The notes under the pieces: model-generated
What the model was told of the DNA's origin: nothing
Databases searched by the model: none
The model's input: only the letters and a program-made list of their open reading frames with translations
Source of the DNA: Parasitella parasitica
Taxonomy: Eukaryota > Mucoromycota > Mucoromycetes > Mucorales > Mucoraceae
Direction of reading: 5' to 3'
DNA: 64,000 bases
Assembly (NCBI GenBank): GCA_025201805.1
Contig: MU619245.1
Location: forward strand, 107,967-171,966
Shown: positions 24,169 to 34,486 of the stretch, piece after piece
Layout of the letters: every line of letters starts with the position of its first letter
Position numbering within the stretch: the stretch's first letter is position 1
Translations under genes and position numbers: made by a program

Positions 24169-24850
24169 TTACTTTTTAATTTCTCGATACTCTTCCATAA
24201 ACTTTTGAAAATCATTTCCTAGATCTTGTGAAACTAACAAACGATAGAGTAGATCAATGAGCCAAAATAAAAAATAAAAATAAAAATAAAAAAAAAGAAA
24301 AGTTACCTAATACAAGAGATTCAAATTGCTGGCTTGAAGGCTGGAGGAAGTCCATTGCAGAGCTTTTGTGCTCAAATACAGAATCCAATTCATCCATGAT
24401 AATAGCTTGTTTAGTGTTTTCACCAGGACTCTTGGAAGAAGTTGTTGGCAATGCATTTTGGTTGGCGGATGGATTTAAGCTTTGCTGGTGCAAGACGTTC
24501 TGCTCTTGGTTTTGTTGTGCTTGTATCGGTTGCTGCTGTTGCTGTTGAGGTTGTATAGGCACATTGGGATACGATGTTTGGTTAGTTGAAATAGAGGTAG
24601 ACATGGTTCTAGTCTGCATTTCGTCTATAGCTATAATACTAGAAGTAACATCATTATCGGTAGTACTGGAACCTGCCATATTAAAGGGCGGTATAAAGTG
24701 GTAACTCTCTGTATCATCAAATGAAATCTGTTTATTCTGTGCTGCATAAATGTTGGATGAGTTTGCCTTCTTTTTGCTGATTTTTGAGCGACTCATCCAG
24801 GTAGATGGGAGGTTGTTTGGGATTATGAGAGGAGGTGGTGTTCTCGGCAT
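24169..24850 (-). CDS. Unrecognised Gln/Ser-rich protein
   Basis: Two exons on the minus strand, about 205 residues. ATG 24850 opens MPRTPPPLIIPNNLPSTWMS; exon 1 ends LVLG at a GTAACTTTTC donor near 24306, and exon 2 (after ATCTAG near 24218) gives NDFQKFMEEYREIKK and TAA 24169-24171. The middle is low complexity: NVPIQPQQQQQQPIQAQQNQ and many Ser/Thr/Asn. Two short ordered pieces flank it: a basic N-terminus (STWMSRSKISKKKA) and a C-terminal amphipathic stretch (IIMDELDSVFEHKSSAMDFL). No known domain is visible. The kept frame across the intron supports a real gene. Function unknown; a regulatory or scaffold role would only be a guess. Confidence 0.65.
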
Positions 24851-25269
24851 TTCGATGATATTAGAATTAAAGAAAAAGAGAGTTAGCTGACAACTTATGA
24901 ACAAGTAGTTTATCCCGTTATAACTCGACAAAAAAGGGCATTCATGCAACCTACCAAAAAAAAAATTGACATTCTTCAAAAATGAAAGTGACCCATCATG
25001 CTATTCTCTGGACTTCTACAAACTGAGCCAAATTCATACGAAATCAGCCCTACCACCTGCTATTTAGTTTCTATATCTTGCTCTAAACAATCACTTATAT
25101 GGTATAACAAAGTTTAATGTGAACCATCGTTTTTTGAGTCACGCCGGGAAAAAACAAATTCTCTAGTTTGCATGAATCCTCTCATGGGACCCTTTATAAA
25201 GCGAAAATGTTGTGTTCCAAACAATCTCTTTCTTCTTGTATTTCATATTATATTAAGAATAACAAAAAG
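24851..25269. other. Divergent promoter region
   Basis: About 420 bp between the start codons of the Q-rich gene (minus) and the importin-like gene (plus). No other gene seen. Confidence 0.55.
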
Positions 25270-27180
25270 ATGGGTAAAGCAAGAAGAAATTCCAACGGTG
25301 ATCACCGCTCCTTGTACAAGAGAACTAGTATTTCAAGAACGCCAGATGAACTGATCAAGAGGAGAGTCGCCATCAATGAAACACTTCGAAAGAAGCATCG
25401 TGAACAGCTCATTACTGCAAAGCGTTTCCGCAACTTGACCAGACATGAAGAGTATGAAAGTGCAGGCGAAGAAGAGCCTGCTTCAGAAAAGAAGGATGAA
25501 TTCGATGGTAAGGCGTCTTAATTTATGAACAGAGTATATACTGAATTCTAGTCTCAAATAGAGGAGATAAGCCCTTATTACCGATTATCTACAGAGCAAG
25601 TTGAAGGTTTGGCCAAAGATTTGACTAGCAACGACAAGTCTCTTCGTATTGTTGCTGCACAACATATTGGAAAATTTGTTTTGGAGCCTGCAAAGGCTTT
25701 GATCAAATACATCACCGAAGGGGATTGTATCGAAAGCTTAGCAGTAAGTTTTATTTTGTATGCATTTGGGCGCAANNNNNNNNNNAAAAAAAAACTCACA
25801 GCAAATGATTTCCGGCCCGAATCCCGATGAGCAAATTGAAGCAGCTCAAACTTTATCCAGTAATTATAAATCTATCATGATTTTGTGTCTTTACTAATTC
25901 TCTGCATATGTAGACATTGCTGCTGGTTCTTACGATCTCTGGATTAAATCTGTCTCGACGGCCCCTTTTCTGATTTCTCTTTTGGATTCTGAAAACATGG
26001 TATATTGAGAGCAAAGTGAAAATATAAAGTAAAGAAAATACTAAAAGGTTTTCTTTCTTTTTTTTTTTTGCTTTCAAAAGAACCTCCGGGAAATTGCTGC
26101 GGGCGCTCTGGGCAACATGGCTGCCGAAGACTTGGGTGATATGAACGATGAGGATGACAAGGTGCGAGCAACTATTCGTGATAATGGAGCTATTAAATCA
26201 TTGGCACGCATGTTGGACTCTAGCGATGTCCGTTTAATTCAGTCAGCATGCTTTGCCTTGGCTAATTTAGCTCGTGGCGAAGAAGGTCAATTAAAAGAAT
26301 TCTGCACTGTTGGTCTAGCGGATAAGTTGCTGAAAAACCTCGATAACGAAGATACTGCTACGGAAGCCTGCTGGGTTATTAGTTATCTGACAGCTGGTAG
26401 CGCAAAGTTTCGGGAGGAGATCATGCAGAAGGGGTTTGCTGATTTACTAGTCAAGGACTTGGCTAAGCTAGCCGAACAAGGGCCCGTTGTGTTGCCTGTC
26501 TTGAGAACATTAGGTAATCTTGTGGGGTCTGAAGATTATTTGAAGGTTTTGGCCGAAAAAGAAGCATTTCTGCCAACTGTGGTAACTTTAATCAAGTCGA
26601 GTCAAAGGTGAGCACAGCATGTCCATTGTTGTAACGCGCTTTATCTTACATATAAGCGTTCTCCAGTAGAGTTGTAAAGAAAGAGGCACTATGGGTATTG
26701 TCCAATATCACATCAAGGTAGTTTTGGTTCACTCGATGATGGTGATTGAAAAATACTGACGCTTTCTTTTGTAGCCAAGACCCTGATATTATTCAAAAAC
26801 TGGAAGAGCTTGGTGTGATTCAACATCTCTCCGAACTTGTTGTTCGTGGCGCCTTTGATATACGTACAGGAGCTGCTTATTGCATCATGAACATTGCTAA
26901 TCATGGCCCAGAGCACCTGGATAAATTATCACACAAACAGTTGCTGCCTGCTTTCTTGGATCTTGTCAAATCTCACGATGCAGACATGATTAGGTTGGGA
27001 TTAGGATATATCGAATTACTTTTGACACAATCGCCCAAAGGCGTAGAAATTATTGACAATGTCCCTGATTGTATGGAGGCACTTGCTGCTGTTGCACCTG
27101 CCCCCGATCCAGAGTTGTTTGCTTTTGCTAACAAACTTGTGGATCAATATTTCGGTGAATCACCAGAAATGCAAGATTAA
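25270..27180 (+). CDS. Importin-alpha-like ARM-repeat protein with IBB-like N-terminus
   Basis: About 500 residues over seven exons. ATG 25270 starts MGKARRNSNGDHRSLYKRTS. An IBB-like basic segment follows (ELIKRRVAINETLRKKHREQ, LITAKRFRN). Then come ARM repeats: LTSNDKSLRIVAAQHIGKFV, NLREIAAGALGNMAAED, LIQSACFALANLARGEEG, ATEACWVISYLTAG, VVLPVLRTLGNLVG, VKKEALWVLSNI, FDIRTGAAYCIMNIANHG, IRLGLGYIELLL, ending SPEMQD and TAA 27178-27180. The ARM pattern (A..AL.N.A) and W/N ladder residues are partly kept. It is more divergent than true importin-alpha and resembles TMCO6-type relatives. It probably binds cargo NLS or importin-beta, but this is inferred. A 10-N gap (25776-25785) falls in an intron, so a little sequence may be missing. 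Confidence 0.78.
25776..25785. other. Assembly gap (10 N)
   Basis: Fixed-size gap followed by A9, inside an intron of the ARM-repeat gene. Confidence 0.99.
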
Positions 27181-27248
27181 TGTTTGTCATCGCTTTATTG
27201 TACATTGTATATAATATAAAACTGGTTATTCTTATCCGATCAACAGAT

Positions 27249-29065
27249 TTAAATGGAATTCTCTGAGAGATTGTATTTCGTGTTGAAATTCCTTTCACAT
27301 TTGCGAATCCATCGTCGTCGTCTTGTCACACTTTTATCATGAACAGTATCAGTTGCTGTAGTTGGCTGTTGATTGTTGATAACATTGCTTCCATTTCTCG
27401 GATTTTCCCAATTGTTATCAGTGTACACCCATCCGCCATTTTCAGGACTCACCATTACTTCTACTAGGGGTTTTTAATGCCATTATTACAAAAATGGAAA
27501 TTTGACCTACCTAAACCGAGCATCTCATCAATCCAAGGTCCACTCTTGTCAAGACTCCAATTATCTTCAACCCAATGATACCCTTCAGGAGCCGGTAATT
27601 CTTCTTTCGGTGCCAGCTCAATAGAACCAGACATGTCAGACCACAATCCACGTTCATGAGGCAACATCTATTTAAAATAGTCAGAAGAAAAAAAAAGATG
27701 GGAGAATATTAGGTATATTACGTGAGGGATAAAGCCACTTCCAGACCACCATCTTTGATTTTCATACAATGATAACTCTTGAATGTTTGCTTGGTCGTCA
27801 AGGCGTTTTTCCACCTGAGTATACCATTGAACTGCCGAATTCATTTGCGATTGCCCGATTTCAGCGACTTGCGGAAGCATTTCTTTCAACACAAACTTTG
27901 CAAATCTGGTGTTTAACAGGAACAATGAAGTACCACCCACCAAGAATATTACGTTCAAAGGAATAAACCAAATTGCTACAGCTAAAGCGCCCAAAGAGAC
28001 CATTGTGCCTTGAAACAATCGCATAGTTTCGACCTCTGATGACCAATCGACGTAATGGCTATTGGAAGCAATCAAGTCGTATATATCACTCATTTCTCCC
28101 ATCATATTCTGTAAATTCTGCATGTTTTTCAGGTACTCAGGGGAAGTCTCATCAAACGCAGGGAAAAAAGCCGAAGCAAAATTAAAGCGACTACTTGCGG
28201 AAGTAGATGTAGTTGTAGTCCAAGTCGATTTCGCAGGCTGTGGCATCTTGGCTTGATTATGATGGGGCTCTTCGCCGTGAGCTTCCATCTCGCTTTTACT
28301 GCCAAACTTTTTTGTATAGCCAGAAATTATGATTTGAATCAATATTACATGTGGCACAAACAGGATTAATTTGGGATGCAGACCTTGACAAAAGAATAGA
28401 TGAATACAAGAATGGTTGGTTTTAACAACACTGAAAAAAAAAAAACTTACAAATCAAACAGTAAATAATAAGAGCCGCTAATGTATCAATTGGCTTATTC
28501 CAGCTTAGCAAAAGAATCACATTATCCCGAAATGCAAACATTGGGCCACATCTTGAGACAAACCGAGAGAAGTTTTTAGCAGTGTTTTGCGGGTTTAAGG
28601 GCGGTAAGTTTGCTAGATATTCGTTGGGGGGTTGTGTTGCATCTGATGAATGGATAGCTGCAGACACAAGTACGTTTTGAAATTCCTCAGATGTTGCTAT
28701 TTTTTTGAGCTTCGACAATGAGCTACCTTCGGCTGTGGGCGTTGGAGAAAACGATCCATCATCCTTGTGTTGTTGTTGCAGAGATCGCAGAGCATTCGCT
28801 GCTGGTGAATCGTAATCTGATTTACGGTGGACTGGCGCATTTTCTGATAGCTTTGTACTAGTGCAAGGCTTCAATTCCTTTTGACAATTGGAGTGGGAAA
28901 CAGTGCCACAACCTAAGAAAGCTTAGTTGATCATGCACCTGAAAAGAACGTTCAAATACCTGAGCATTTGAGTCCTTGTTTAACAAGTCCCCATAAAAGA
29001 CCTTGGCAATGGTCGCAGTAGGTTGGTTTACTAAAGTTTGCTTCCTCGAGGGTATGACTAGACAT
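27249..29065 (-). CDS. C1-domain plus Pex24/dysferlin-type peroxisomal membrane peroxin
   Basis: Multi-exon gene on the minus strand, roughly 540 residues. Exon 1 starts [20 protein letters not shown] (29065). With exon 2 it forms a C1 zinc domain: H4, [16 protein letters not shown] and a final Cys. A disordered linker ([20 protein letters not shown]) follows. The Pex24p/Pex28-29-like integral membrane region comes next: [20 protein letters not shown], a hydrophobic segment, then [20 protein letters not shown]-like pairs ([40 protein letters not shown]). The C-terminal dysferlin-type part is [58 protein letters not shown]. It ends KYNLSENSI (stop 27249-27251). Members sit in peroxisomal or ER membranes and affect peroxisome number. 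The C1 domain may bind diacylglycerol. Confidence 0.85.
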
Positions 29066-29137
29066 GGTTTATAGTCGAAAGAAAGTAATCAGGAAACCTT
29101 TGTGTTGATGCGGCATCTTTCTTTGAGGAATGATCGC

Positions 29138-29160
29138 CACGTGAAGTATAGAGTCACGTA
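29138..29160. promoter_or_regulatory. E-box CACGTG and TCACGTA in the PEX24-like/HEN1 divergent promoter
   Basis: The two start codons are 168 bp apart on opposite strands (29065 minus, 29234 plus). A palindromic CACGTG (29138-29143) and a related TCACGTA (29154-29160) lie midway. CACGTG is the standard bHLH site; which factor binds here is unknown. Confidence 0.4.
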
Positions 29161-29233
29161 TCTTTTTCGTTTGACGGAAGCACTGGATCTTTGAAAGCCA
29201 TACCATACCCATAACATACACCTTTTTTTTTAA

Positions 29234-30666
29234 ATGAAACAAACTCGACAGGATAGCTACAACTCCAGCGAAGTGTTCAGCCCGCCGTTATGGAGACAAA
29301 GAAGAAATTTCATCCAAGACGTCCTGAATAGATTTGATATAGAAACTGTTGGTAGCAGTTCCAAATGCTCATACTCTCATCTGTCAGTTTCTAATCACAT
29401 ACTCTCTAGGTGCTTGATTACGGTTGCGGCGAGGCATCTGTATTGGCATTCTTAATATCTCCTACAGAAAATAAACTCACAAAGATTGCAGGAATCGACA
29501 TTGACCACGAAGCTCTGAAAGAAGCTGTCGATCGTTGTTTGCCTTACAAGAGCGACTTTCAACACTTGAGGCTTCGACCGCTTGTTATAGATATTTTTCA
29601 AGGTGATAAAATTTGCATTTTACGGAATCAAGCAATTAATCATACATCGCAGGTTCTGTTGGAATCGCTGACGACAGGCTGAAAAATTATCAGGCTATTG
29701 TCTGCTCAGAGGTCATCGAGCATGTTTATCCAGATGTATTGGATCGGTTTTTGGAATTAACACTAGGTGTGTATCATCCTGAAGTCTTGATTGTTACTAC
29801 TCCAAACGGCGAGTACAATGTCAATTTTCCTGATTTAAAATACAATACGCCTGAATCCATGTTCAGACACGATGACCACAAGTTTGAATGGACTCGAAAA
29901 GAATTTGAGGCCTGGTATATGCGCTGCATGCAAATTCAAGTGCGATACTAATGGAGCTTTTGGAAATAGGTGCGAGGAAGGCGTGAAGAAATATAACTAC
30001 AAAGCCGAGTACCATGGGATTGGGCTGCTACATCAGAAATGCGACAATCTTGAGAATGGTCACTGCACACAGGCATGTGTGTTCACTCGATCAGCAGATT
30101 TTACATTGCCAAATAACGACACAGTGCATGGAACCCCTCATCAATTGTTAAAACACATTGAATTCCCGTACTGCAATGAAGAAGCGCCCTCGAGTGATCA
30201 GATAATCAAGGAACTGGACTATTTTATTGAAAGTCTATGCAAAGCTGAATATTATATGAACGAGGAACCAACGAAAGGCTTTCAGTCCAAGGATGTTGAT
30301 CAGCAACAACCGATCGATCTTGACATAACAGCTATTGATTGGGAAACCTTCGATTTATCCAAGTATGGCCTCCAGCAAGAAGAGCAGCCCTCACCCAATA
30401 TATATACCCCAATAAAAAGTACCTCTTCTTCCTCCACTGACATTACACCAATCCATATCAGTATATCAAGCCTATGGTGTATACCCAGATTGCAGCAAAT
30501 TTGCGAGTCTAAAGAAAAGATGATTGAGATTCTTCAGGCGAGCGATGTTGAAGGAGGGCATTATCAAGTGATGGATAACGACAGCACACTTGCTGTATCC
30601 AAATCATTTGATTGGGCGGGTGATAATGAGTCTGTGAAATCATTCTCTTCAAAAGAAGATTGGTAA
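29234..30666 (+). CDS. HEN1: HEN1-type small RNA 2'-O-methyltransferase
   Basis: Four exons, about 400 residues. ATG 29234 starts MKQTRQDSYNSSEVFSPPLW; exon 1 ends FDIET. Exon 2 has the SAM motif VLDYGCGEASVLAFL and GIDIDHEALKEA. Exon 3 carries the HEN1 metal site: YQAIVCSEVIEHVYPDVLDR (E..EH) and VTTPNGEYNVNFPDL, then FRHDDHKFEWTRKEFEAW with the catalytic His. An apparent frameshift there is an intron (29915-29969) with donor GTATAT, branch point TACTAAT and acceptor ATAG, giving EAW-CEEGVKKYNYKAEYHGIG. The C-terminal ~200 residues are acidic and unstructured (DITAIDWETFDLSKYG), ending SSKEDW and TAA 30664-30666. HEN1 methylates the 3'-terminal ribose of small RNAs, protecting them; this suggests a working small-RNA pathway in the organism. 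Confidence 0.9.
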
Positions 30667-30948
30667 ACAATGTACACATAGATGCAATGTTATGAATAAA
30701 ATTATAGCCGTATAAATGGAAGGACAAATACTAGTGTTTTTGATGTTGTCCATGTTTAAATGGCCAAAAGTAAACGTACATCTGCAATTCGATATTTATT
30801 CTTCAAGATAGATAATCAAATGATCAGATATTGACTTGCCATATTATACGTTGTAATTATGTCAAAAAAATGCTATAGAAAGTTACATTTAGATAATTAA
30901 AATGTAATTTTTTTTTATTAGCGTCAGTTTTTGATTATATCTACAGAG

Positions 30949-32295
30949 TTATTGCTGCTGTTCGTCATCGTTCATAAGCGATGCGAATAACGGTTTTCCA
31001 TAAGCAACCAAATATTGTGCTTCTTTATCGCCCTCTTCTGCTAAATTGTATATCAGCAGCTTTGTCTGATCTCTACACCAACGACGTAAACGCACACAGT
31101 CCTCTAGCGCCTCTCTACTATGAGTCCAGTCTGCATCTACGCCCGTAGTTCCAGTTGTGATGGCGATAAAGACACGCCATGATGCAATAACTTGTTTCAG
31201 CATGTCATAGTTTTTATCGATCAATGCCATATGATACCAAGCAAACAAAGGCAGTAACATCAACACACACAATAGGCTAATCAAGCCATAACCAGTCAAT
31301 TTCCAAAGTAACCAGATCAAAGTGCCATAAACAGGAATTGCTAAAAAGAAACTAAAGATGAGCTTATCTTGAGATACGGATTCGGTATAAGGTTCATAGG
31401 AGTCAATCAAACGACCAAGGATATAAAACGGAGAATTGATGATAATCCCAGGCAAGAATAAGGGTATCTGAGCAACTAAACCAGTCCATGTTGATACAAG
31501 TCTCAAGGTTGCTCTTGTCATTGTGATCTCTTGATTTTCGTACATGCTGATATCGCCGGCATTTAATCGAAGACTTTTAAGATTCTTTGAAAACATGAGT
31601 AGTCTCTCCTTTAATTCCATTCTTTCTTTATAATATAACGCCTCCTTGTCGTCTGTATTCTTGGGATGGAAAAGTGCTATAAAACTATCACGACAAAAAA
31701 ATTCAGCTTTCAGGGCCTATTGCTACACTTTTTTTTGTTGTTCTATTTTTACCTTTGAGATACGTGCACATATTCCTCTAAGCGAACGCCTCGTGAGTCA
31801 CCAAACAAGATGAACCTTGCTTCGCTTGCTGCATGTGATGTATCCCTGAACACACAAACATTTTCATATGTCAATAAATCACAAAGGGTTTTAATAAAAT
31901 TCTAATTTACCAATCTGGACTATTGATCGTACTACGTTCGACACCTTCTGCGATACGATCTGTCAAATTTTTCACGCTTTTTTTCGGGTCGCTATGGAAC
32001 TCTTCAAGGTCATCCAGAGTTTGAACGATAGGCTCGCCATATCTACAAACAAAAAGGAAATTAGACATTCACAGTAAAACACACAGCGCACGCAACTTAC
32101 TCTACTACCATTTCGCTTCTCCATCTATTCTTTGTGCTATACGTGATGCCAACTGGGATAATCGAAACACTTTTGGGCCCATCCTCTCTTTTAGCTAATT
32201 GTGTCAGATACTCGAAGCTAGCCCAGCTTATACCATCCTTGAAAGGTAAGTGATTCGGTGCAGTATATGATGTGCCTGTTACATGATAGTAAATA

Positions 32296-32341
<46 letters not shown>

Positions 32342-32740
32342 TTATAATTTCATCATCTTACCTTCAGGGAATAAAGCAACGACATCGCCTCTGTCAAGCG
32401 TCAGGAGAGTATGCTCGAATAGTTTTGCGTTGCTATGCGTTTTTGTGTCCACAGGCAATACACCAGCAGATTTTAAAATTTTTCCAACTAGAGGTATACG
32501 AAAAAAGCGAGCCAACGCCCAGAAATGACATGGTCTTGAGTGCGGAAATGTGGCAATGAGCACGATGGGATCCAGCACCATATTTGAATGATTAGCAGCA
32601 ATCAACAATGGACCCTCAGCAGGAACGGGCGTCCTGCAAATGATCTTGATGTTTCGAAAGTAAACCCATAAAGCTAACCTCGATAGATACTGTAACGTTA
32701 TGTACGTTTTACCTTCTCCTTGTTTTTCTAAACTTGGCAT
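30949..32740 (-). CDS. Glycerol-3-phosphate/DHAP acyltransferase, GPT2/SCT1 type
   Basis: Several exons on the minus strand, about 540 residues, start MPSLEKQGEGKTYITLQYLS (32740), stop at 30949-30951. The PlsC domain is clear: motif I NHSNMVLD, PCHFWALARFFRIPLVGKIL, motif III LFPEG-TSYTAPNHLPFKDG formed across an intron, and motif IV IIPVGITYSTKNRWRSEM, VVEYGEP. The intron between LFPEG and TSYT holds T42 (32298-32339). The C-terminal exon has MTRATLRLVSTWTGLVAQIP and two pairs of membrane segments (FSFFLAIPVYGTLIWLLW, LLCVLMLLPLFAWYHMAL), ending DDEQQQ. This ER enzyme makes lysophosphatidic acid, the first step of glycerolipid synthesis. The VAP gene lies just upstream on the same strand (180 bp). 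Confidence 0.88.
32298..32339 (+). repeat. T42 homopolymer in an acyltransferase intron
   Basis: Longest homopolymer of the window, an A-run on the sense strand, directly after the GTAAGATG donor region. Confidence 0.9.
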
Positions 32741-32919
32741 GTTTTTATGAACAACAACAACAAAAAAAAAAAAAAAAAAGTGTGAAGAAAAGGGTGTTTC
32801 AATAAACTTTTTTGTACATGGCAAGTCTTTCCCAAACAGACAGTTGCATGTTTTCTGCTTGTACGTGACTCGATTAAACAATGCTTGTCTTTTATTTTTC
32901 GATGCTACAACTTGTAATT

Positions 32920-33869
32920 TTACTTTGTGTTGATAAAGTAAGCAATAGCAGCAACCATCAACCCAAGCAGAATTACAATACTTGGTGGGAATCCAGATTT
33001 AACTTCCAATTTCTCAATGACCACTGATTCCGCCTCACGTAGGTTTTTCACTTGTTTCTTGTACATTTCTAGCTCTTCTTCCATCTTCTTTATCTTGTCT
33101 TCTTGGCTCTGATTTGTCTGCAAGTTTCATGTTATTTTTGACATGATACATTGTTCAAAACACAAACCAACTTACATTTTCTTGGGCGGAAGATGGGATT
33201 GATCTGGCAGCAGGCGAAGCAGGAGTAGCAGGAGCAACAGTAACATGGTTGCTCTCTGTAGAATTAGTACTGGCTCCGTTCGGTACATAGACACAGCGCA
33301 GTTTAAGCTCTTGAATGCTTTTTTTGTCATTATCCTCAACATAACTCCACTAAAAGATGTACTAATCTCAGCACACTTTGTTACCACGAAAACCATTCTC
33401 TACTTACAAAGTCTGCAATATTCTTATCCTCTGTCTTCTCGTTGACAAGCGCGCTAAGGATCAGAAATTTGTCTTTACATTTGAAATTCATATCTGGCTC
33501 CTTTTGTTGAGCTTGTAACATGACTAGATGATGATCATGTTGATGCGTAAATGTATGGACACTCCTCCCGGATTCATGATAAAGCACTTACTTTGAACGT
33601 CAATAGAGCCACCAGGGGGGATGAAATCAGAGTTTGGACGAACACAATACAGCTTGGGTGCCGTTGTCTTGAATTTGAAGGCAACGTGCTTGTCATTGGG
33701 ATTTGTAATAACAACATTCTGCTTAACAACACGTGTCAAAGGTCCTATATATTTTATAACAATAAGTATCTCGTTTGCAATACGAATTACCCGAGAAAAT
33801 AATAAACAATGCAATTCTAGACTTACTTTCAAAGCTAATAGTATTTTCGTGATTAATTTGAATAGACAT
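32920..33869 (-). CDS. VAMP-associated protein (VAP/Scs2), MSP domain and tail anchor
   Basis: Four or five exons on the minus strand, about 250 residues. Exon 1 is short (MSIQINHENTISFES, from 33869). The MSP domain follows: GPLTRVVKQNVVITNPNDKH, VAFKFKTTAPKLYCVRPNSD, FIPPGGSIDVQ, VMLQAQQKEPDMNFKCKDKF, LILSAL. After a Ser/Ala-rich linker comes a coiled coil (EDKIKKMEEELEMYKKQVKN) and a C-terminal membrane anchor (PPSIVILLGLMVAAIAYFIN), ending NTK and TAA 32920-32922. VAP sits in the ER membrane and recruits FFAT-motif proteins to membrane contact sites. The conserved FFAT-binding surface (K...TTAPK-CVRPN) is kept. Confidence 0.9.
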
Positions 33870-34486
33870 TTTAGTATTAATAGATATTATAAAAAAAAAA
33901 AAAAAAAAAAGTAGTAAAGGGAAAAGAAAAAAGATGAGAAAGGGAAAAGTCCACAAGGTATTTTTTTTTTCTTTGCCGTCCCCCTGTCCAATTAGGGAAT
34001 GAGGATTAAAGGAAGAAGTAGCGAGAATAGATTGTACTATCTTTAATAATTGTAGGAGGTTCGAACAGCCATATTTATACTCTATTGAGCTATCTATTAT
34101 ACGGAGAGGGTCTAAAAGAGATTTTAAAATATCTATTGATAGTGTTGTTGTAATGAAGAATAGATTGCATAATTTCATCATATAGAAATGACAGACATGC
34201 ATATTTGAAATTAAATACATCAGATTGGAAGACGTCAATGTTGACAGCTTCTCGTTGCTAGGCAACCACTACATCAAATAACTTGTATTTGGAAGTGCTT
34301 GGTTCTATTCCTCTAGTAGGCATGCATTAATTTTCTGTAGAATTGAAAATGAATGGAATGTTGAAAAAGTTTATTTATAATTGTGAGGATATAATGTACT
34401 AAAATTTAATTTTATAATCGACTCAACTTGTATACTTTTACTCCTTTTCATATCATCTATTTTATTCTCTTTCTTCAGAAAAAATA
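33870..34486. other. Divergent intergenic region, VAP/bystin
   Basis: Holds A20 (33891-33910) in the VAP 5' flank and a T11 run at 33960-33970. No gene seen. Confidence 0.55.

Noticed and set aside
29872-30666. Apparent frameshift in HEN1 at about 29915
   Set aside because: A 55-bp intron with GTATAT donor, TACTAAT branch point and ATAG acceptor restores the conserved sequence, so no mutation is needed.
32283-32528. An open frame starting with a poly-Phe stretch
   Set aside because: It is a translation of the T42 run and the antisense of the acyltransferase exon.
30949-33869. Reading GPAT and VAP as one operon-like unit
   Set aside because: They have separate start and stop signals with 180 bp between them; eukaryotic neighbours on one strand are not evidence of co-transcription.
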